This document shows, piece by piece, positions 43,823 through 52,666 of a stretch of 64,000 nt of DNA. A program made the position numbers and the translations under genes. Position 1 is the first letter of the stretch. Each line of letters opens with the position of its first letter. The stretch is taken from the NCBI GenBank assembly GCA_900550935.1, contig URUD01000001.1, forward strand, positions 1 to 64,000. Direction: 5' to 3'. The notes beneath the pieces are model-generated. The model had not been told where the DNA came from. It worked only from the letters and a program-made list of their open reading frames with translations, and searched no databases. This DNA comes from an uncultured Roseburia sp. Lineage in GTDB: Bacteria; Bacillota; Clostridia; Lachnospirales; Lachnospiraceae.

Positions 43823-45187
43823 ATGGAGTGCTATAACTGTGGTGCAAAGCTGACGAAGGAGGATTACTGTCCAAATTGCGGAAGCAATGTAAAGACATTT
43901 AAGAGAATTAGAATGGCATCTAATGCATTTTATAATATGGCATTGGAGAAGGCTTCGGTAAGAGACCTGTCCGGGGCAGCCGATCACTTGAAAACCAGTT
44001 TAAAATATAACAAATACAATACAGATGCGAGAAACCTGTTAGGACTCATTTATTTTGAGATGGGAGAGGTGGTAGAAGCCCTGACCGAGTGGGTCATCAG
44101 CAAAAATTATCAGCCGGAAAACAACCGTGCAAGCTATTATCTGGATGAAGTACAGAACAACAGATCCAGTCTTGAAACCATTAATCAGACGATAAAAAAA
44201 TACAATCAGGCACTGCTCTACTGCAAACAGGACAGCAGAGACCTTGCCATTATCCAGTTAAAGAAAGTAGTTTCATTAAATCCCAAATTGGTAAGAGGAC
44301 ATCAGCTGCTGGCATTGCTCTATATTCAGGAGGGTAAATATGACCTTGCCAAAAAGGCACTGCGCAATGCGGGCAAGATCGATTCCAATAATACGATCAC
44401 GCTGCGTTACCTCAAAGAGGTCAACACAAGGATGCGTGAAAATACACCAAAGAAAGCAAAAAACGAAGACCAGATCTCATATCAGAGTGGAAACGAGACC
44501 ATCATACAGCCGAGATACTTAAAGGACAATTCTGCGATCGGAACGATCGTCAATATGGTGATCGGAATTGCCATCGGTGTGGCAATTACCTGGTTTTTAG
44601 TTGTGCCAGGCGTAAAACGTCAGGTACAGAACGAGGCAAAGGCAGAGGTTTTGGATGCCAATAATACGATCTCATCCAAAAACCAGACAATCAGCACCTT
44701 AGAGTCTCAGGTGGATGAACTTACCAAACAGGTGGAGAGTGCGAAAGAGGGGGAGGATGGTGCAAAGAGCCAGATCAGCAGTTATGACCAGCTGTTACAG
44801 GCGTATGCTGCTTATACCACAGAGGATATCGAGGCGGCAGGTACGGCACTTGGCAATGTAAATCTTGATTACTTAAGTGATGATGCCAGGACAATCTACG
44901 ATACGATCAATGCCAAAGTCAATGAAGAGTATATTACAGCGATGTATCAGGAGGGATACAGTGCCTATAATGCGCAGAATTTTGAAGAGGCGATCCCGAA
45001 ACTGGAAAAGGTTGTCGAACTGGATGAGACTTTCCAGGATGGCTATGCGCTTTATTATCTGGCACAGGCATACCGCAAGAACAATGATCTTGAAAATGCG
45101 AAGATCTATTACCAGAAGATCGTAGATTTATATCCGGGCACGGAGCGTGCAGCAAATGCACAGAACTACCTGGCGATCGAAGAATAA
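43823..45187 (+). CDS. Zinc-ribbon, TPR and single-helix membrane protein
   Basis: A 454-residue protein. The N-terminal zinc ribbon is CYNCGAKL and CPNCGS (residues 3-21). TPR repeats cover about 35-205 (ALEKASVRDLSGAADHLKTS, then AIIQLKKVVSLNPKLVRGHQ). One transmembrane helix (about 240-262, IVNMVIGIAIGVAITWFLV) is followed by a coiled coil (STLESQVDELTKQVESA) and C-terminal TPRs (AIPKLEKVVELDETFQDGYA). This suggests a scaffold linking cytoplasm and cell surface. Role unknown. A terminator follows. Confidence 0.85.
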   Translation: MECYNCGAKLTKEDYCPNCGSNVKTFKRIRMASNAFYNMALEKASVRDLSGAADHLKTSLKYNKYNTDARNLLGLIYFEMGEVVEALTEWVISKNYQPENNRASYYLDEVQNNRSSLETINQTIKKYNQALLYCKQDSRDLAIIQLKKVVSLNPKLVRGHQLLALLYIQEGKYDLAKKALRNAGKIDSNNTITLRYLKEVNTRMRENTPKKAKNEDQISYQSGNETIIQPRYLKDNSAIGTIVNMVIGIAIGVAITWFLVVPGVKRQVQNEAKAEVLDANNTISSKNQTISTLESQVDELTKQVESAKEGEDGAKSQISSYDQLLQAYAAYTTEDIEAAGTALGNVNLDYLSDDARTIYDTINAKVNEEYITAMYQEGYSAYNAQNFEEAIPKLEKVVELDETFQDGYALYYLAQAYRKNNDLENAKIYYQKIVDLYPGTERAANAQNYLAIEE

Positions 45188-45210
45188 AAAAGATAACAGG
45201 ATGAAGATAC

Positions 45211-45253
45211 AAAAGACGTCTATGGACATGGATTCCAAAGACGTCTTTTTTTT
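45211..45253 (+). terminator. Terminator before the spoIIA operon
   Basis: AAAAGACGTCT (45211-45221) pairs with AGACGTCTTTT (45239-45249), ending in a run of T. Confidence 0.8.
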
Positions 45254-45289
45254 CTATAGAAAAATGCAGCAAAAAGATGGGAGGAAAAG

Positions 45290-45601
45290 ATGCAGAATTT
45301 TTATGACAGAGAGAGGGGAAGCCTTACGGTCTACATGCCAAAGGAAATTGACCACCATGAAGCAGGAAAACTGCGCACCGAGACAGATCGTCTGATCGAG
45401 ACATACCATGTGAGAAGGCTGGTGTTTGACTTTGCACACACTGAATTTATGGATAGTTCCGGAATCGGAGTCATCATTGGCAGATGCAGGAACTTAGGGT
45501 ATCAGGGCGGTGAAGTTTTTGCCAGAAATTTAAATGAACGTGTCAGGAAAATCTTTTTTGTTTCCGGATTGCAAAAAATAATAAAAATAGAGGAGAACTA
45601 A
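45290..45601 (+). CDS. spoIIAA: Anti-sigma factor antagonist SpoIIAA
   Basis: STAS-domain protein of 103 residues that frees sigma-F by binding SpoIIAB in the forespore. The phosphorylation site region is MDSSGIGVIIGR (residues 54-65). ATG follows GGGAGGAAAAG. The order spoIIAA-spoIIAB-sigF is the classic operon, with the next gene starting five bases after the stop. Confidence 0.93.
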   Translation: MQNFYDRERGSLTVYMPKEIDHHEAGKLRTETDRLIETYHVRRLVFDFAHTEFMDSSGIGVIIGRCRNLGYQGGEVFARNLNERVRKIFFVSGLQKIIKIEEN

Positions 45602-45606
45602 GACTG

Positions 45607-46032
45607 ATGCAGAGTAAGAATGAAATGAAACTGGAATTTGATGCGCGTTCCATCAATGAAGGATTTGCGAGGATGGCGGTAGCGGCATTTATTGCAGAAA
45701 ACAATCCGACACTGGACGAGATATCCGATATCAAGACAGCAGTCTCAGAGGCGGTGACCAATGCTATCATCCATGGATATGACGATCCGAAACAGAAAGT
45801 ATTCCTTTTTTGCAGTGTGCAGGGAAATGAGGTGGAGATCATAGTAGAGGATCATGGTAAGGGGATCGCGGATGTGAAAAAGGCGATGGAACCTTTCTAT
45901 ACCACGAAACCGGAGCTGGAGCGGTCCGGTATGGGTTTTGCATTTATGGAGGCGTTTATGGATGCGGTTTTTGTAAATTCCGTACCGGGGGAAGGTACGA
46001 AGGTGACCATGCGGAAAAAAATAGGTGCATAG
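45607..46032 (+). CDS. spoIIAB: Anti-sigma F factor and Ser kinase SpoIIAB
   Basis: Holds sigma-F inactive and phosphorylates SpoIIAA. GHKL ATPase motifs are present: N-box SEAVTNAIIHGY (about 42-53), EDHGKGI (about 82-88) and GMGFAFM (about 107-113). At 141 residues it has normal length. The sigF gene follows 10 bases later. Confidence 0.94.
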   Translation: MQSKNEMKLEFDARSINEGFARMAVAAFIAENNPTLDEISDIKTAVSEAVTNAIIHGYDDPKQKVFLFCSVQGNEVEIIVEDHGKGIADVKKAMEPFYTTKPELERSGMGFAFMEAFMDAVFVNSVPGEGTKVTMRKKIGA

Positions 46033-46042
46033 GAGTGGGAGA

Positions 46043-46789
46043 ATGGAACATTTCGCGGAGCTGATAGGGCAGGCACACAAAGGAGATAAAAGTGCGCGGG
46101 ATGAACTTGTTTCCGAAAATCTCGGGCTGGTACGTGCAGTGGCAAGGAGGTTTGAACACAGAGGGCATGACAGGGAGGAACTGTTTCAGATTGGCTGTAT
46201 CGGACTGATCAAAGCGATCGACAAGTTTGATCTGTCACTGCATCTTGCATTTTCTACTTACGCGGTACCGATGATCACCGGAGAGATCCGCAGGTATTTG
46301 AGAGACGATGGCATGTTAAAAGTCAGCAGGACGTTAAAAGAAAATGCCTATAAGATACAAAAAGCGAGGGAAACGCTTTGCAGGGAGCTTGATCGTGAGC
46401 CAACTTTGCTTGAATTGTCGGCGGCGACGGAACTTTCCACGGAAGAGATCGTGACGGCAACCGAGGCAAACCGGGAGGTAGCATCCATCTATCAGCCAGT
46501 TTATGAAAAGGATGGGGACGAGCTTCTTTTGATCGACCAGATCGGGGCGGGAGGAAAAGAGGACTACGCCAGAGAGGAGCCGGAGAAGGAAGCACTTTTA
46601 AATCAGATGGTCATTGCACAGCTTTTAGAACTTTTGGATGAGCGTGAGCAGAAATTAATAAAACTCCGTTATTACGAAAATCAGACACAGGGAGAAATCG
46701 CGAAAGTATTGGGAATGACTCAGGTACAGGTCAGCCGGATGGAGAAAAAAATTCTGTTAAGGCTTCGGGAGAATATAAGAAAGCATTGA
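46043..46789 (+). CDS. sigF: Sporulation sigma factor SigF
   Basis: First forespore sigma factor, 248 residues. Region 2 shows DELVSENLGLVRAVARRF, GHDREELFQIGCIGLIKAID and FSTYAVPMITGEIRRYLRDD. Region 3 follows (ELSAATELSTEEI), and region 4 has LIKLRYYENQTQGEIAKVLG and QVQVSRMEKKIL. ATG at 46043 is chosen because AGGAGTGGGAG lies directly upstream; a longer in-frame start at 46025 would overlap spoIIAB. Confidence 0.95.
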   Translation: MEHFAELIGQAHKGDKSARDELVSENLGLVRAVARRFEHRGHDREELFQIGCIGLIKAIDKFDLSLHLAFSTYAVPMITGEIRRYLRDDGMLKVSRTLKENAYKIQKARETLCRELDREPTLLELSAATELSTEEIVTATEANREVASIYQPVYEKDGDELLLIDQIGAGGKEDYAREEPEKEALLNQMVIAQLLELLDEREQKLIKLRYYENQTQGEIAKVLGMTQVQVSRMEKKILLRLRENIRKH

Positions 46790-46851
46790 TAAGAATGGAG
46801 AATCATGGTACATTTTGTGCAGAAGATAAGAGAAAGGTATGGAGCGTGAAA

Positions 46852-47610
46852 ATGAAATACGAAACATATATTTTTGATCTGTATGGGACACTTGTGGATA
46901 TCCATACGGAGGAAGAAGAGAAGATTGTTTGGGAGAAACTGGCGCTTTTTTACGGTTATTATGATGCCATTTATGATGCGGATACGTTAAAGAAGGAGTT
47001 CCGCCGTCTGATTGAACAAAGGGAAGCGGGCATGCAGCAGGATATGAAAAAAAAGTCCGATGCGCATGAGGCATTTCCGGAGGTATCGATCGAAGAGATC
47101 TTTTTAGAGCTGTTCCGGCAAAAGGGAGTTCCCGCGGATGAAACGCTTGCCATCCATGCGGGTCAGTTTTTCCGGGTGCTGACAACAGACTATATCAGAC
47201 TGTATCCGGGAGCAGAAGACTTACTTTCTTCCATTAAACAGGCGGGTGGAAAATTATATCTTCTGTCCAATGCACAGAGGATCTTCACGGAATATGAACT
47301 GCATACATTAGGAATCGCCTCTTATTTCGATGACATCTTTATCTCATCCTCCTGTGGGGTCAAAAAACCGGATGCGGGATTTTATCAGATGTTACTGGAG
47401 AAGCATCAGATCGATGTGAAAACAGCCGTAATGATCGGTAATGATGCCATCAGCGACATTGCCGGGGCAAAGGGTGTGGGACTTTCCACGTTTTATATCC
47501 ATTCTAACATTTCACCGGAATTAAAGGGGGAGGTAGAGGCAGACGATGTGCTGCTGGAAATGGATCTTGCCGAGGTAAAAAGGCGGTTATTGGGGGATGA
47601 GAAAGCCTGA
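46852..47610 (+). CDS. HAD-family hydrolase
   Basis: A 252-residue haloacid dehalogenase-type phosphatase. Motif I is FDLYGTLVD (residues 7-15, nucleophile Asp8), motif II LLSNAQR, and motifs III and IV KKPDAGFY and MIGNDAISDIAGAKGVG. A helical cap domain lies between I and II. It resembles nucleotide or sugar-phosphate phosphatases of the YjjG/YsaA type, but the substrate is unknown. ATG at 46852 has GGAG seven bases upstream and directly precedes motif I. Confidence 0.9.
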   Translation: MKYETYIFDLYGTLVDIHTEEEEKIVWEKLALFYGYYDAIYDADTLKKEFRRLIEQREAGMQQDMKKKSDAHEAFPEVSIEEIFLELFRQKGVPADETLAIHAGQFFRVLTTDYIRLYPGAEDLLSSIKQAGGKLYLLSNAQRIFTEYELHTLGIASYFDDIFISSSCGVKKPDAGFYQMLLEKHQIDVKTAVMIGNDAISDIAGAKGVGLSTFYIHSNISPELKGEVEADDVLLEMDLAEVKRRLLGDEKA

Positions 47611-47615
47611 AAGTA

Positions 47616-47643
47616 TAACGTTGCATAGAAAAAATGCCGATAT
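47616..47643 (+). promoter_or_regulatory. Possible sigma-28 (flagellar) promoter
   Basis: GCCGATAT at 47636-47643 matches the known sigma-D/sigma-28 -10 element; TAAC at 47616-47619, 16 bases upstream, is a three-of-four match to TAAA. It lies 109 bases before the PilZ gene. Confidence 0.45.
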
Positions 47644-47751
47644 ATATAGCAGAAATTACAGCAGACACAAGGCAAAAGGCGAGAGGCAGATCCAAAAGGG
47701 ATCAAAGCAGAGGAAGAGATCTGATCCCAGACTACCGGACGGAGGAAAAGT

Positions 47752-48321
47752 GTGGAGTACAATCTGAAAAACAGCAGGGTTCTGATAAAAGACATAAAAA
47801 AGAATCAGGTCATCGCGGATACGACGATCAAAACATACGATGCGCATGCCAGTATCTTAACCGTGCGCGTGAGCAGTCTGGTGACACCGACGGAGGGAAA
47901 AGTGTCTCTGTTGATCTTTGACAACGACCGTATCCTCGAATTTGAAGGGATATTAAGACGTCCTGTGATCGCCAACGAAGTCGATATTTATCTGGCTTCC
48001 GGAAAGGAAAAGGAGGATCGCAAACATTCCAGATACACGATCCGTACAAAAGGGATCGTAAGAGGGATCCGTTTCGGGAAGACCATGGTTTCGCTGCGCA
48101 GACCCATCGAGATTGAGACAAAGAATATCAGCGCAACGGGCGTTCTGTTGCAGGCGCAGGCAGGCAGTTTTGAAGTCGGGCACCGTATACAACTCACATT
48201 CCGCCTGAATGATACCCTGTTTCAGAATGAATATAAGGTAGTACGCATTCATAACAGTAGTTTGTGGAAGGAAGAGTATGGCTGCCGGATGGTCAGACAG
48301 CGCAGGGGAGAGACAAAGTGA
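47752..48321 (+). CDS. PilZ-domain c-di-GMP receptor (YcgR/YpfA-like)
   Basis: A 189-residue protein with an N-terminal YcgR-type domain (about 1-90) and a C-terminal PilZ domain. The c-di-GMP binding motif is RKHSR (about residue 86), with NISATG (about residue 125) in place of the usual D/NxSxxG. Such proteins slow flagella or alter secretion when c-di-GMP rises. GTG at 47752 follows GGAGG. The stop overlaps the ATG of the HD-GYP gene (TGATG). Confidence 0.87.
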   Translation: MEYNLKNSRVLIKDIKKNQVIADTTIKTYDAHASILTVRVSSLVTPTEGKVSLLIFDNDRILEFEGILRRPVIANEVDIYLASGKEKEDRKHSRYTIRTKGIVRGIRFGKTMVSLRRPIEIETKNISATGVLLQAQAGSFEVGHRIQLTFRLNDTLFQNEYKVVRIHNSSLWKEEYGCRMVRQRRGETK

Positions 48322-49397
48322 TGGAACATGGAACATTAAGACAGGTACCACTGGAATATTTGTGGGAAGGACTCATACTGAGCGATAATATCTATGATCA
48401 TGCCGGAAATGTGCTTCTGATCCCGCGTGGAGAGCGGATCACAGCGGAAAAATTAAAACGGGTCGCTAATTTCTGTGAGGGTGACCGTTACATTACGACT
48501 TACGAGGGTGGATATCAGGAGATCGTCAATGGAAAGGACACACCGGATGAGATCCGACAGAAAGCACTGGAAAACCATTCAGGTTATACCGGCTTAAAAA
48601 ACAGCGTGGATCATGTGCTGCAGGTAACGCGGAGAATCAAGCAGGTCAGCAGTGAAGAAGTTGAGCAGGTCATGGTGGACGTTTACGAAAAGCTGCAGGA
48701 GATGGAACCGGCAGATGTTTTTTCCTGCATTGACGTGCCACGTCCGATTGATGAGGCATTGCAGCGGCATTCGCTAAATGTGGCATTTTTAAATGGAATG
48801 ATGGGAAGATGGCTGCAGTATTCGGAAGAGGACATCCGCAGTCTGGTGCTGATCGGTATCTTACATGATATTGGAAAGACCTGGATACCGGAAGATGTTT
48901 TGTATGCACCGCGTAAGCTGACGGAAGAAGAGACCGCCATCATGCACAGGCATCCGGTTTTCTCCTATGAGATGCTGGGAGATGAAATTCCTGTAGAAGT
49001 AAAGAATGCCGTGAGACAGCACCATGAAAAATTAAATGGAAAAGGGTATCCGGATGGATTAAGCGGGGATGCGATCACACGCTTTGCAAGGATCACGGCG
49101 ATCTCAGACGTGTACGATGCCATGATCTCTGCACGCTGCTATAAAACGGCAAAACTTCCGTTTGACGTATTAGAACAGTTCCGCGAAGCGGAATTTGACG
49201 GACTGGATGAGCGGCTGGTGGCAGTGTTTATCCAGAATATGCGGCACTATTACCGCAAAAAACATGTGTTGATGTCGGATGGAACGATCGGAGATATCCT
49301 CTACATTCCACCAAATGACATCCGCTATCCGGTCATCTGTGCGGGAGACCGGTTGCAGCAGGTCGATGAGGACTGGTACTGCATCCGTATCATCTAG
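48321..49397 (+). CDS. HD-GYP c-di-GMP phosphodiesterase
   Basis: A 358-residue protein with an N-terminal helical region (about 1-125) and an HD-GYP domain. Motifs: HSLNVAFL, HDIGKTWIP (about 182), HRHPVFSYE, and HHEKLNGKGYP. These are the residues that bind metal and hydrolyse c-di-GMP. ATG at 48321 is coupled to the PilZ gene by overlapping codons, with GGGGAG upstream. The two proteins form a receptor plus degradation pair. Past the stop codon, the last 12 codons are repeated in diverged form. Confidence 0.93.
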   Translation: MEHGTLRQVPLEYLWEGLILSDNIYDHAGNVLLIPRGERITAEKLKRVANFCEGDRYITTYEGGYQEIVNGKDTPDEIRQKALENHSGYTGLKNSVDHVLQVTRRIKQVSSEEVEQVMVDVYEKLQEMEPADVFSCIDVPRPIDEALQRHSLNVAFLNGMMGRWLQYSEEDIRSLVLIGILHDIGKTWIPEDVLYAPRKLTEEETAIMHRHPVFSYEMLGDEIPVEVKNAVRQHHEKLNGKGYPDGLSGDAITRFARITAISDVYDAMISARCYKTAKLPFDVLEQFREAEFDGLDERLVAVFIQNMRHYYRKKHVLMSDGTIGDILYIPPNDIRYPVICAGDRLQQVDEDWYCIRII

Positions 49398-49433
49398 GTC
49401 GATATGGACTGGTATTATATAAGAAGAGAATAA
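49362..49433 (+). repeat. Tandem 36-bp duplication across the HD-GYP stop codon
   Basis: 49362-49397 reads VDEDWYCIRII then stop; 49398-49433, in the same frame, reads VDMDWYYIRRE then stop. Each unit is exactly 12 codons, so the protein tail was copied and one copy lies after the stop. Confidence 0.75.
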
Positions 49434-49435
49434 GA

Positions 49436-50104
49436 TCAGATCAGAGGGACGTCTGACAGGCAGAAATGATTTTTTGTCACGGTCAGAAGTCCTTCTTTTT
49501 GCATTTTACTCAGTTCATTGGATAAGGCACTCCGGTCGACACCGAGGTAGTCCGCTAACTGCTGGCGGTTATAGGGAATGGTAAAATCGCGGGAACCTGC
49601 AGTTGCTGCCTGAAAAGAGAGGTAGGAGAGCAGCTTGCCACGGATGGATTTTGGCGCGGTGTGGAACATGCGGCGTGATAAATTCAGGTTTTTCTGGGCG
49701 GAAATGCGCAAAAGATTGCGGATCAGCGCGACATGGTGCGGGCAGGACATCGGGCATGTTTTTGTGATCTTTGCGGCATTCAAAAATAAAATTTCCGATG
49801 GCTCTGCGGCAAGAACACTGATCATCAGCGGTTCGCCCGGAATACTCGCATAGGTCTCGGCAAAGACTTTTCCGGGAGCGATACTGTCTAAGATACTGCG
49901 GTTGCCCCAGAGATCGTCATTGATGATCTGGATCCTGCCGGAGAGTACCAGACCCATGGCAGATACGGTACTGCCGGCACTGTAGATGAAAGCACCTTTC
50001 TCAAATTTTTTCGTTTCAGCACAAAGGCAGTGTAACATTGCCTCGATCTCGTCTTTTTTTGCACCCTGGAACAGCATGGTGCGTTCTAAAAATTCATAAT
50101 CCAT
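49436..50104 (-). CDS. Crp/Fnr-family regulator
   Basis: A 222-residue regulator with an N-terminal cyclic nucleotide-binding-like barrel (FEKGAFIYSAGSTV, GLVLSGRIQI) and a C-terminal Crp helix-turn-helix (NRQQLADYLGVDRSALSNEL). Cysteines near the middle (TCPMSCPHH) could bind a metal or cofactor, though no Fnr-type N-terminal cluster is clear. ATG at 50104 has GGAG six bases upstream, preferred over a TTG four codons earlier. It diverges from the ferredoxin-hcp genes and probably activates them under nitrosative or redox stress, as HcpR-type regulators do elsewhere. Confidence 0.9.
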   Translation of the reverse strand: MDYEFLERTMLFQGAKKDEIEAMLHCLCAETKKFEKGAFIYSAGSTVSAMGLVLSGRIQIINDDLWGNRSILDSIAPGKVFAETYASIPGEPLMISVLAAEPSEILFLNAAKITKTCPMSCPHHVALIRNLLRISAQKNLNLSRRMFHTAPKSIRGKLLSYLSFQAATAGSRDFTIPYNRQQLADYLGVDRSALSNELSKMQKEGLLTVTKNHFCLSDVPLI

Positions 50105-50129
50105 AAAATTCTCCAAAAAAATATTTCTT

Positions 50130-50172
50130 TGTTGTTATAACAACATACTTATTGAGAAAATTTTATTATACT
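50130..50172 (+). promoter_or_regulatory. Crp/Fnr-type palindrome and class II promoter for ferredoxin-hcp
   Basis: TGTTGTTATAACAACA at 50130-50145 is a perfect 16-base palindrome. A -10 box TATACT lies at 50167-50172 with no good -35. If transcription starts about seven bases after the -10, the palindrome centre is near -41.5, the classic activator position. Confidence 0.7.
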
Positions 50173-50269
50173 CAATCCGTAAAGTCAAGGAGCACACAAA
50201 AGCGGTCGGGAAAAGGACTGACTGCTGACACATAAGAGATACAAAAAAGCGGAATGAGAGGGAAAAGAA

Positions 50270-50980
50270 ATGATACGAAGAGTGATCCACATTGAGGAAG
50301 AAAAGTGTAACGGATGCGGCATTTGTGCCAATGCCTGTCACGAGGGGGCGATCGGGATCGTCGATGGAAAGGCAAGGCTGTTACGGGATGATTACTGTGA
50401 CGGCTTAGGAGATTGTCTTCCGACCTGTCCGACAGGGGCAATCTCGTTTGTAGAGCGTGAAGCAGCTGCGTATGATGAGGCGGCCGTTCTGGAAAATAAA
50501 AAGAAAAAAATGCAGGAGAAACCACTGCCATGTGGCTGCCCGGGCTCGCAGTCACGCACCATCAGCCATGCCCCAGAGGCAGCATGTGAAACAGAAAACG
50601 CAGTACCGGTAACATCTGAATTATCCCAGTGGCCGGTACAGATCAAGCTGGCACCGGTTAGGGCACCTTATTTTGAGGGGGCAAACCTGCTTGTCGCAGC
50701 AGATTGCAGCGCGTATGCATATGGTAATTTCCATAAAGAATTTATCCGTGGCAGAGTTACCCTGATCGGATGCCCAAAATTAGATGATGTCGATTATAGT
50801 GAGAAACTGACAGAGATCATCAGCAAAAATAAGATCAAGAGCCTTACTATCGTAAGAATGGAAGTGCCATGTTGCGGAGGAATCGAGCATGCAGCCGTAA
50901 CCGCACTGAAAAACAGCGGAAAATTCATCCCATGGCGGGTAGTGACCATCTCAACCGATGGGAGGATCTTGTCAGAATAA
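50270..50980 (+). CDS. Ferredoxin-like iron-sulfur protein next to hcp
   Basis: A 236-residue protein with an N-terminal two-cluster ferredoxin domain. The first site, CNGCGICANAC, has four cysteines. The second, CDGLGDCLPTC, lacks the second cysteine of the usual pattern. After a linker (about 75-125), the C-terminal domain (about 125-236) has Cys in AADCSAY, IGCPK and EVPCCGGIEH and is of a type seen beside Hcp in clostridia. It likely supplies electrons to Hcp, encoded 40 bases downstream. Confidence 0.88.
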   Translation: MIRRVIHIEEEKCNGCGICANACHEGAIGIVDGKARLLRDDYCDGLGDCLPTCPTGAISFVEREAAAYDEAAVLENKKKKMQEKPLPCGCPGSQSRTISHAPEAACETENAVPVTSELSQWPVQIKLAPVRAPYFEGANLLVAADCSAYAYGNFHKEFIRGRVTLIGCPKLDDVDYSEKLTEIISKNKIKSLTIVRMEVPCCGGIEHAAVTALKNSGKFIPWRVVTISTDGRILSE

Positions 50981-51020
50981 AATATTAAAAATAAGAGAAG
51001 AAAAAGGAGAATGAAAATAA

Positions 51021-52616
51021 ATGGATCAGAAAATGTTTTGTTTTCAGTGTGAGCAGACAGCAGGATGCAGTGGATGTACCGGATGTGCCGGTGTCTGCGG
51101 AAAATCAGCAAAAACGGCAGCATTACAGGATGAACTGACAGGAGCGTTAATTGGATTAGTCCATGCCTGCTCCAACCAGGGAAAGACAAAAGAGACCGAT
51201 AAGATTTTGATCGAAGGACTTTTTACTACGATCACGAATGTAAACTTCAATGATGAGACCTTACAGCAGATGATCGATGCGGTAAATGCCAAAAAAAACC
51301 AGATCTCACCGGGCTGTGTGGCCTGTGCTTCCCCTTGCGGAAACACCGATAATTACGATATGAACCGGTTGTGGACGGCAGATGAGGACATCCGTTCCTT
51401 AAAATCCCTGATCCTTTTTGGAATCCGCGGAATGGCAGCTTACGCATATCACGCTATGGTGTTAGGTTATGCGGATCAGGAAGTCAATGATTTCTTCTAC
51501 CGCGCTTTATTTGCGATCGGAGAGGATTACGGAACCGAAGAGTTACTGCCACTCGTATTAGAGACCGGAAAAGTAAACTTAAGCTGTATGGAACTTTTAG
51601 ACCGTGCCAACACCGAGACCTTTGGAACCCCGGCACCGGTCAAAGTGCCATTGACCGTGGAAAAGGGACCGTTTATCGTGATCACAGGACATGACCTGTA
51701 TGATCTCAAATGTCTGTTAGAGCAGACAAAAGGAAAAGGGATCAACATCTATACCCATGGCGAGATGCTTCCGGCACACGCATATCCGGAGCTGAAAAAA
51801 TACAGCCACCTGAAAGGCAATTTTGGTACCGCATGGCAGAATCAGCAGAAAGAGTTTGATGCACTTCCGGCACCAATCCTTTATACTACAAACTGTCTGA
51901 TGCCGGTCAAAGAAAGTTACGCAGACCGTGTCTTTACCACAGAGGTTGTTTCCTATCCGCAGATGGTGCACATCGGGGAGGACAAAGACTTCACACCTGT
52001 GATCGAAAAGGCACTCGAATTAGGCGGCTATGAGAAAGATATGGAATTTACCGGGATCAATGGCGGTAAGGAAGTGATGACAGGATTTGGTCACGGAACC
52101 GTGCTTTCTGTCGCAGATCAGGTTGTTGAGGCTGTGAAATCCGGCGCCATCCGCCATTTCTTCCTCGTGGGAGGCTGTGACGGAGCAAGAGTGGGCAGAA
52201 ATTACTACACCGAGTTTGTAAAACAGACCCCACAGGATACCGTAGTGCTTACCCTTGCATGTGGAAAATACCGTTTTAACGATCTGGATCTTGGAACGAT
52301 CGGAAATCTGCCAAGACTGATGGATATGGGACAGTGTAACGATGCTTACAGTGCGATCAAGGTAGCAGTGGCACTGGCAGAGGCATTCTCCTGTGAGGTA
52401 AACGAACTTCCGTTATCCATGGTACTTTCATGGTATGAACAGAAAGCGGTCTGCATCCTTTTAACCCTGCTTCATCTGGGCATCAAAAACATCAAATTAG
52501 GGCCGACCCTTCCTGCATTTATCTCGCCAAATGTGCTTGATATTCTGGTAAAAACCTATGGAATTGCACCAATCACGACACCGGAACAGGATCTGGCAGA
52601 GATTTTAGGAGCATAG
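51021..52616 (+). CDS. hcp: Hybrid cluster protein (hydroxylamine reductase)
   Basis: The 531-residue prismane protein reduces hydroxylamine or nitric oxide and protects anaerobes from nitrosative stress. The N-terminal cluster motif is CFQCEQT, with CGK at the end of the Cys-rich run (residues 5-29). Hybrid-cluster ligands occur in LYTTNCLMPV, FLVGGCDGAR and LACGKYRFN. The site AAAAAGGAG precedes the ATG. It is likely transcribed with the ferredoxin from the Crp/Fnr-controlled promoter. Confidence 0.96.
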   Translation: MDQKMFCFQCEQTAGCSGCTGCAGVCGKSAKTAALQDELTGALIGLVHACSNQGKTKETDKILIEGLFTTITNVNFNDETLQQMIDAVNAKKNQISPGCVACASPCGNTDNYDMNRLWTADEDIRSLKSLILFGIRGMAAYAYHAMVLGYADQEVNDFFYRALFAIGEDYGTEELLPLVLETGKVNLSCMELLDRANTETFGTPAPVKVPLTVEKGPFIVITGHDLYDLKCLLEQTKGKGINIYTHGEMLPAHAYPELKKYSHLKGNFGTAWQNQQKEFDALPAPILYTTNCLMPVKESYADRVFTTEVVSYPQMVHIGEDKDFTPVIEKALELGGYEKDMEFTGINGGKEVMTGFGHGTVLSVADQVVEAVKSGAIRHFFLVGGCDGARVGRNYYTEFVKQTPQDTVVLTLACGKYRFNDLDLGTIGNLPRLMDMGQCNDAYSAIKVAVALAEAFSCEVNELPLSMVLSWYEQKAVCILLTLLHLGIKNIKLGPTLPAFISPNVLDILVKTYGIAPITTPEQDLAEILGA

Positions 52617-52666
52617 ATCACAGATATACAATTTCCAAAAAATGTATACATTTTCTAAAGAAAGGC

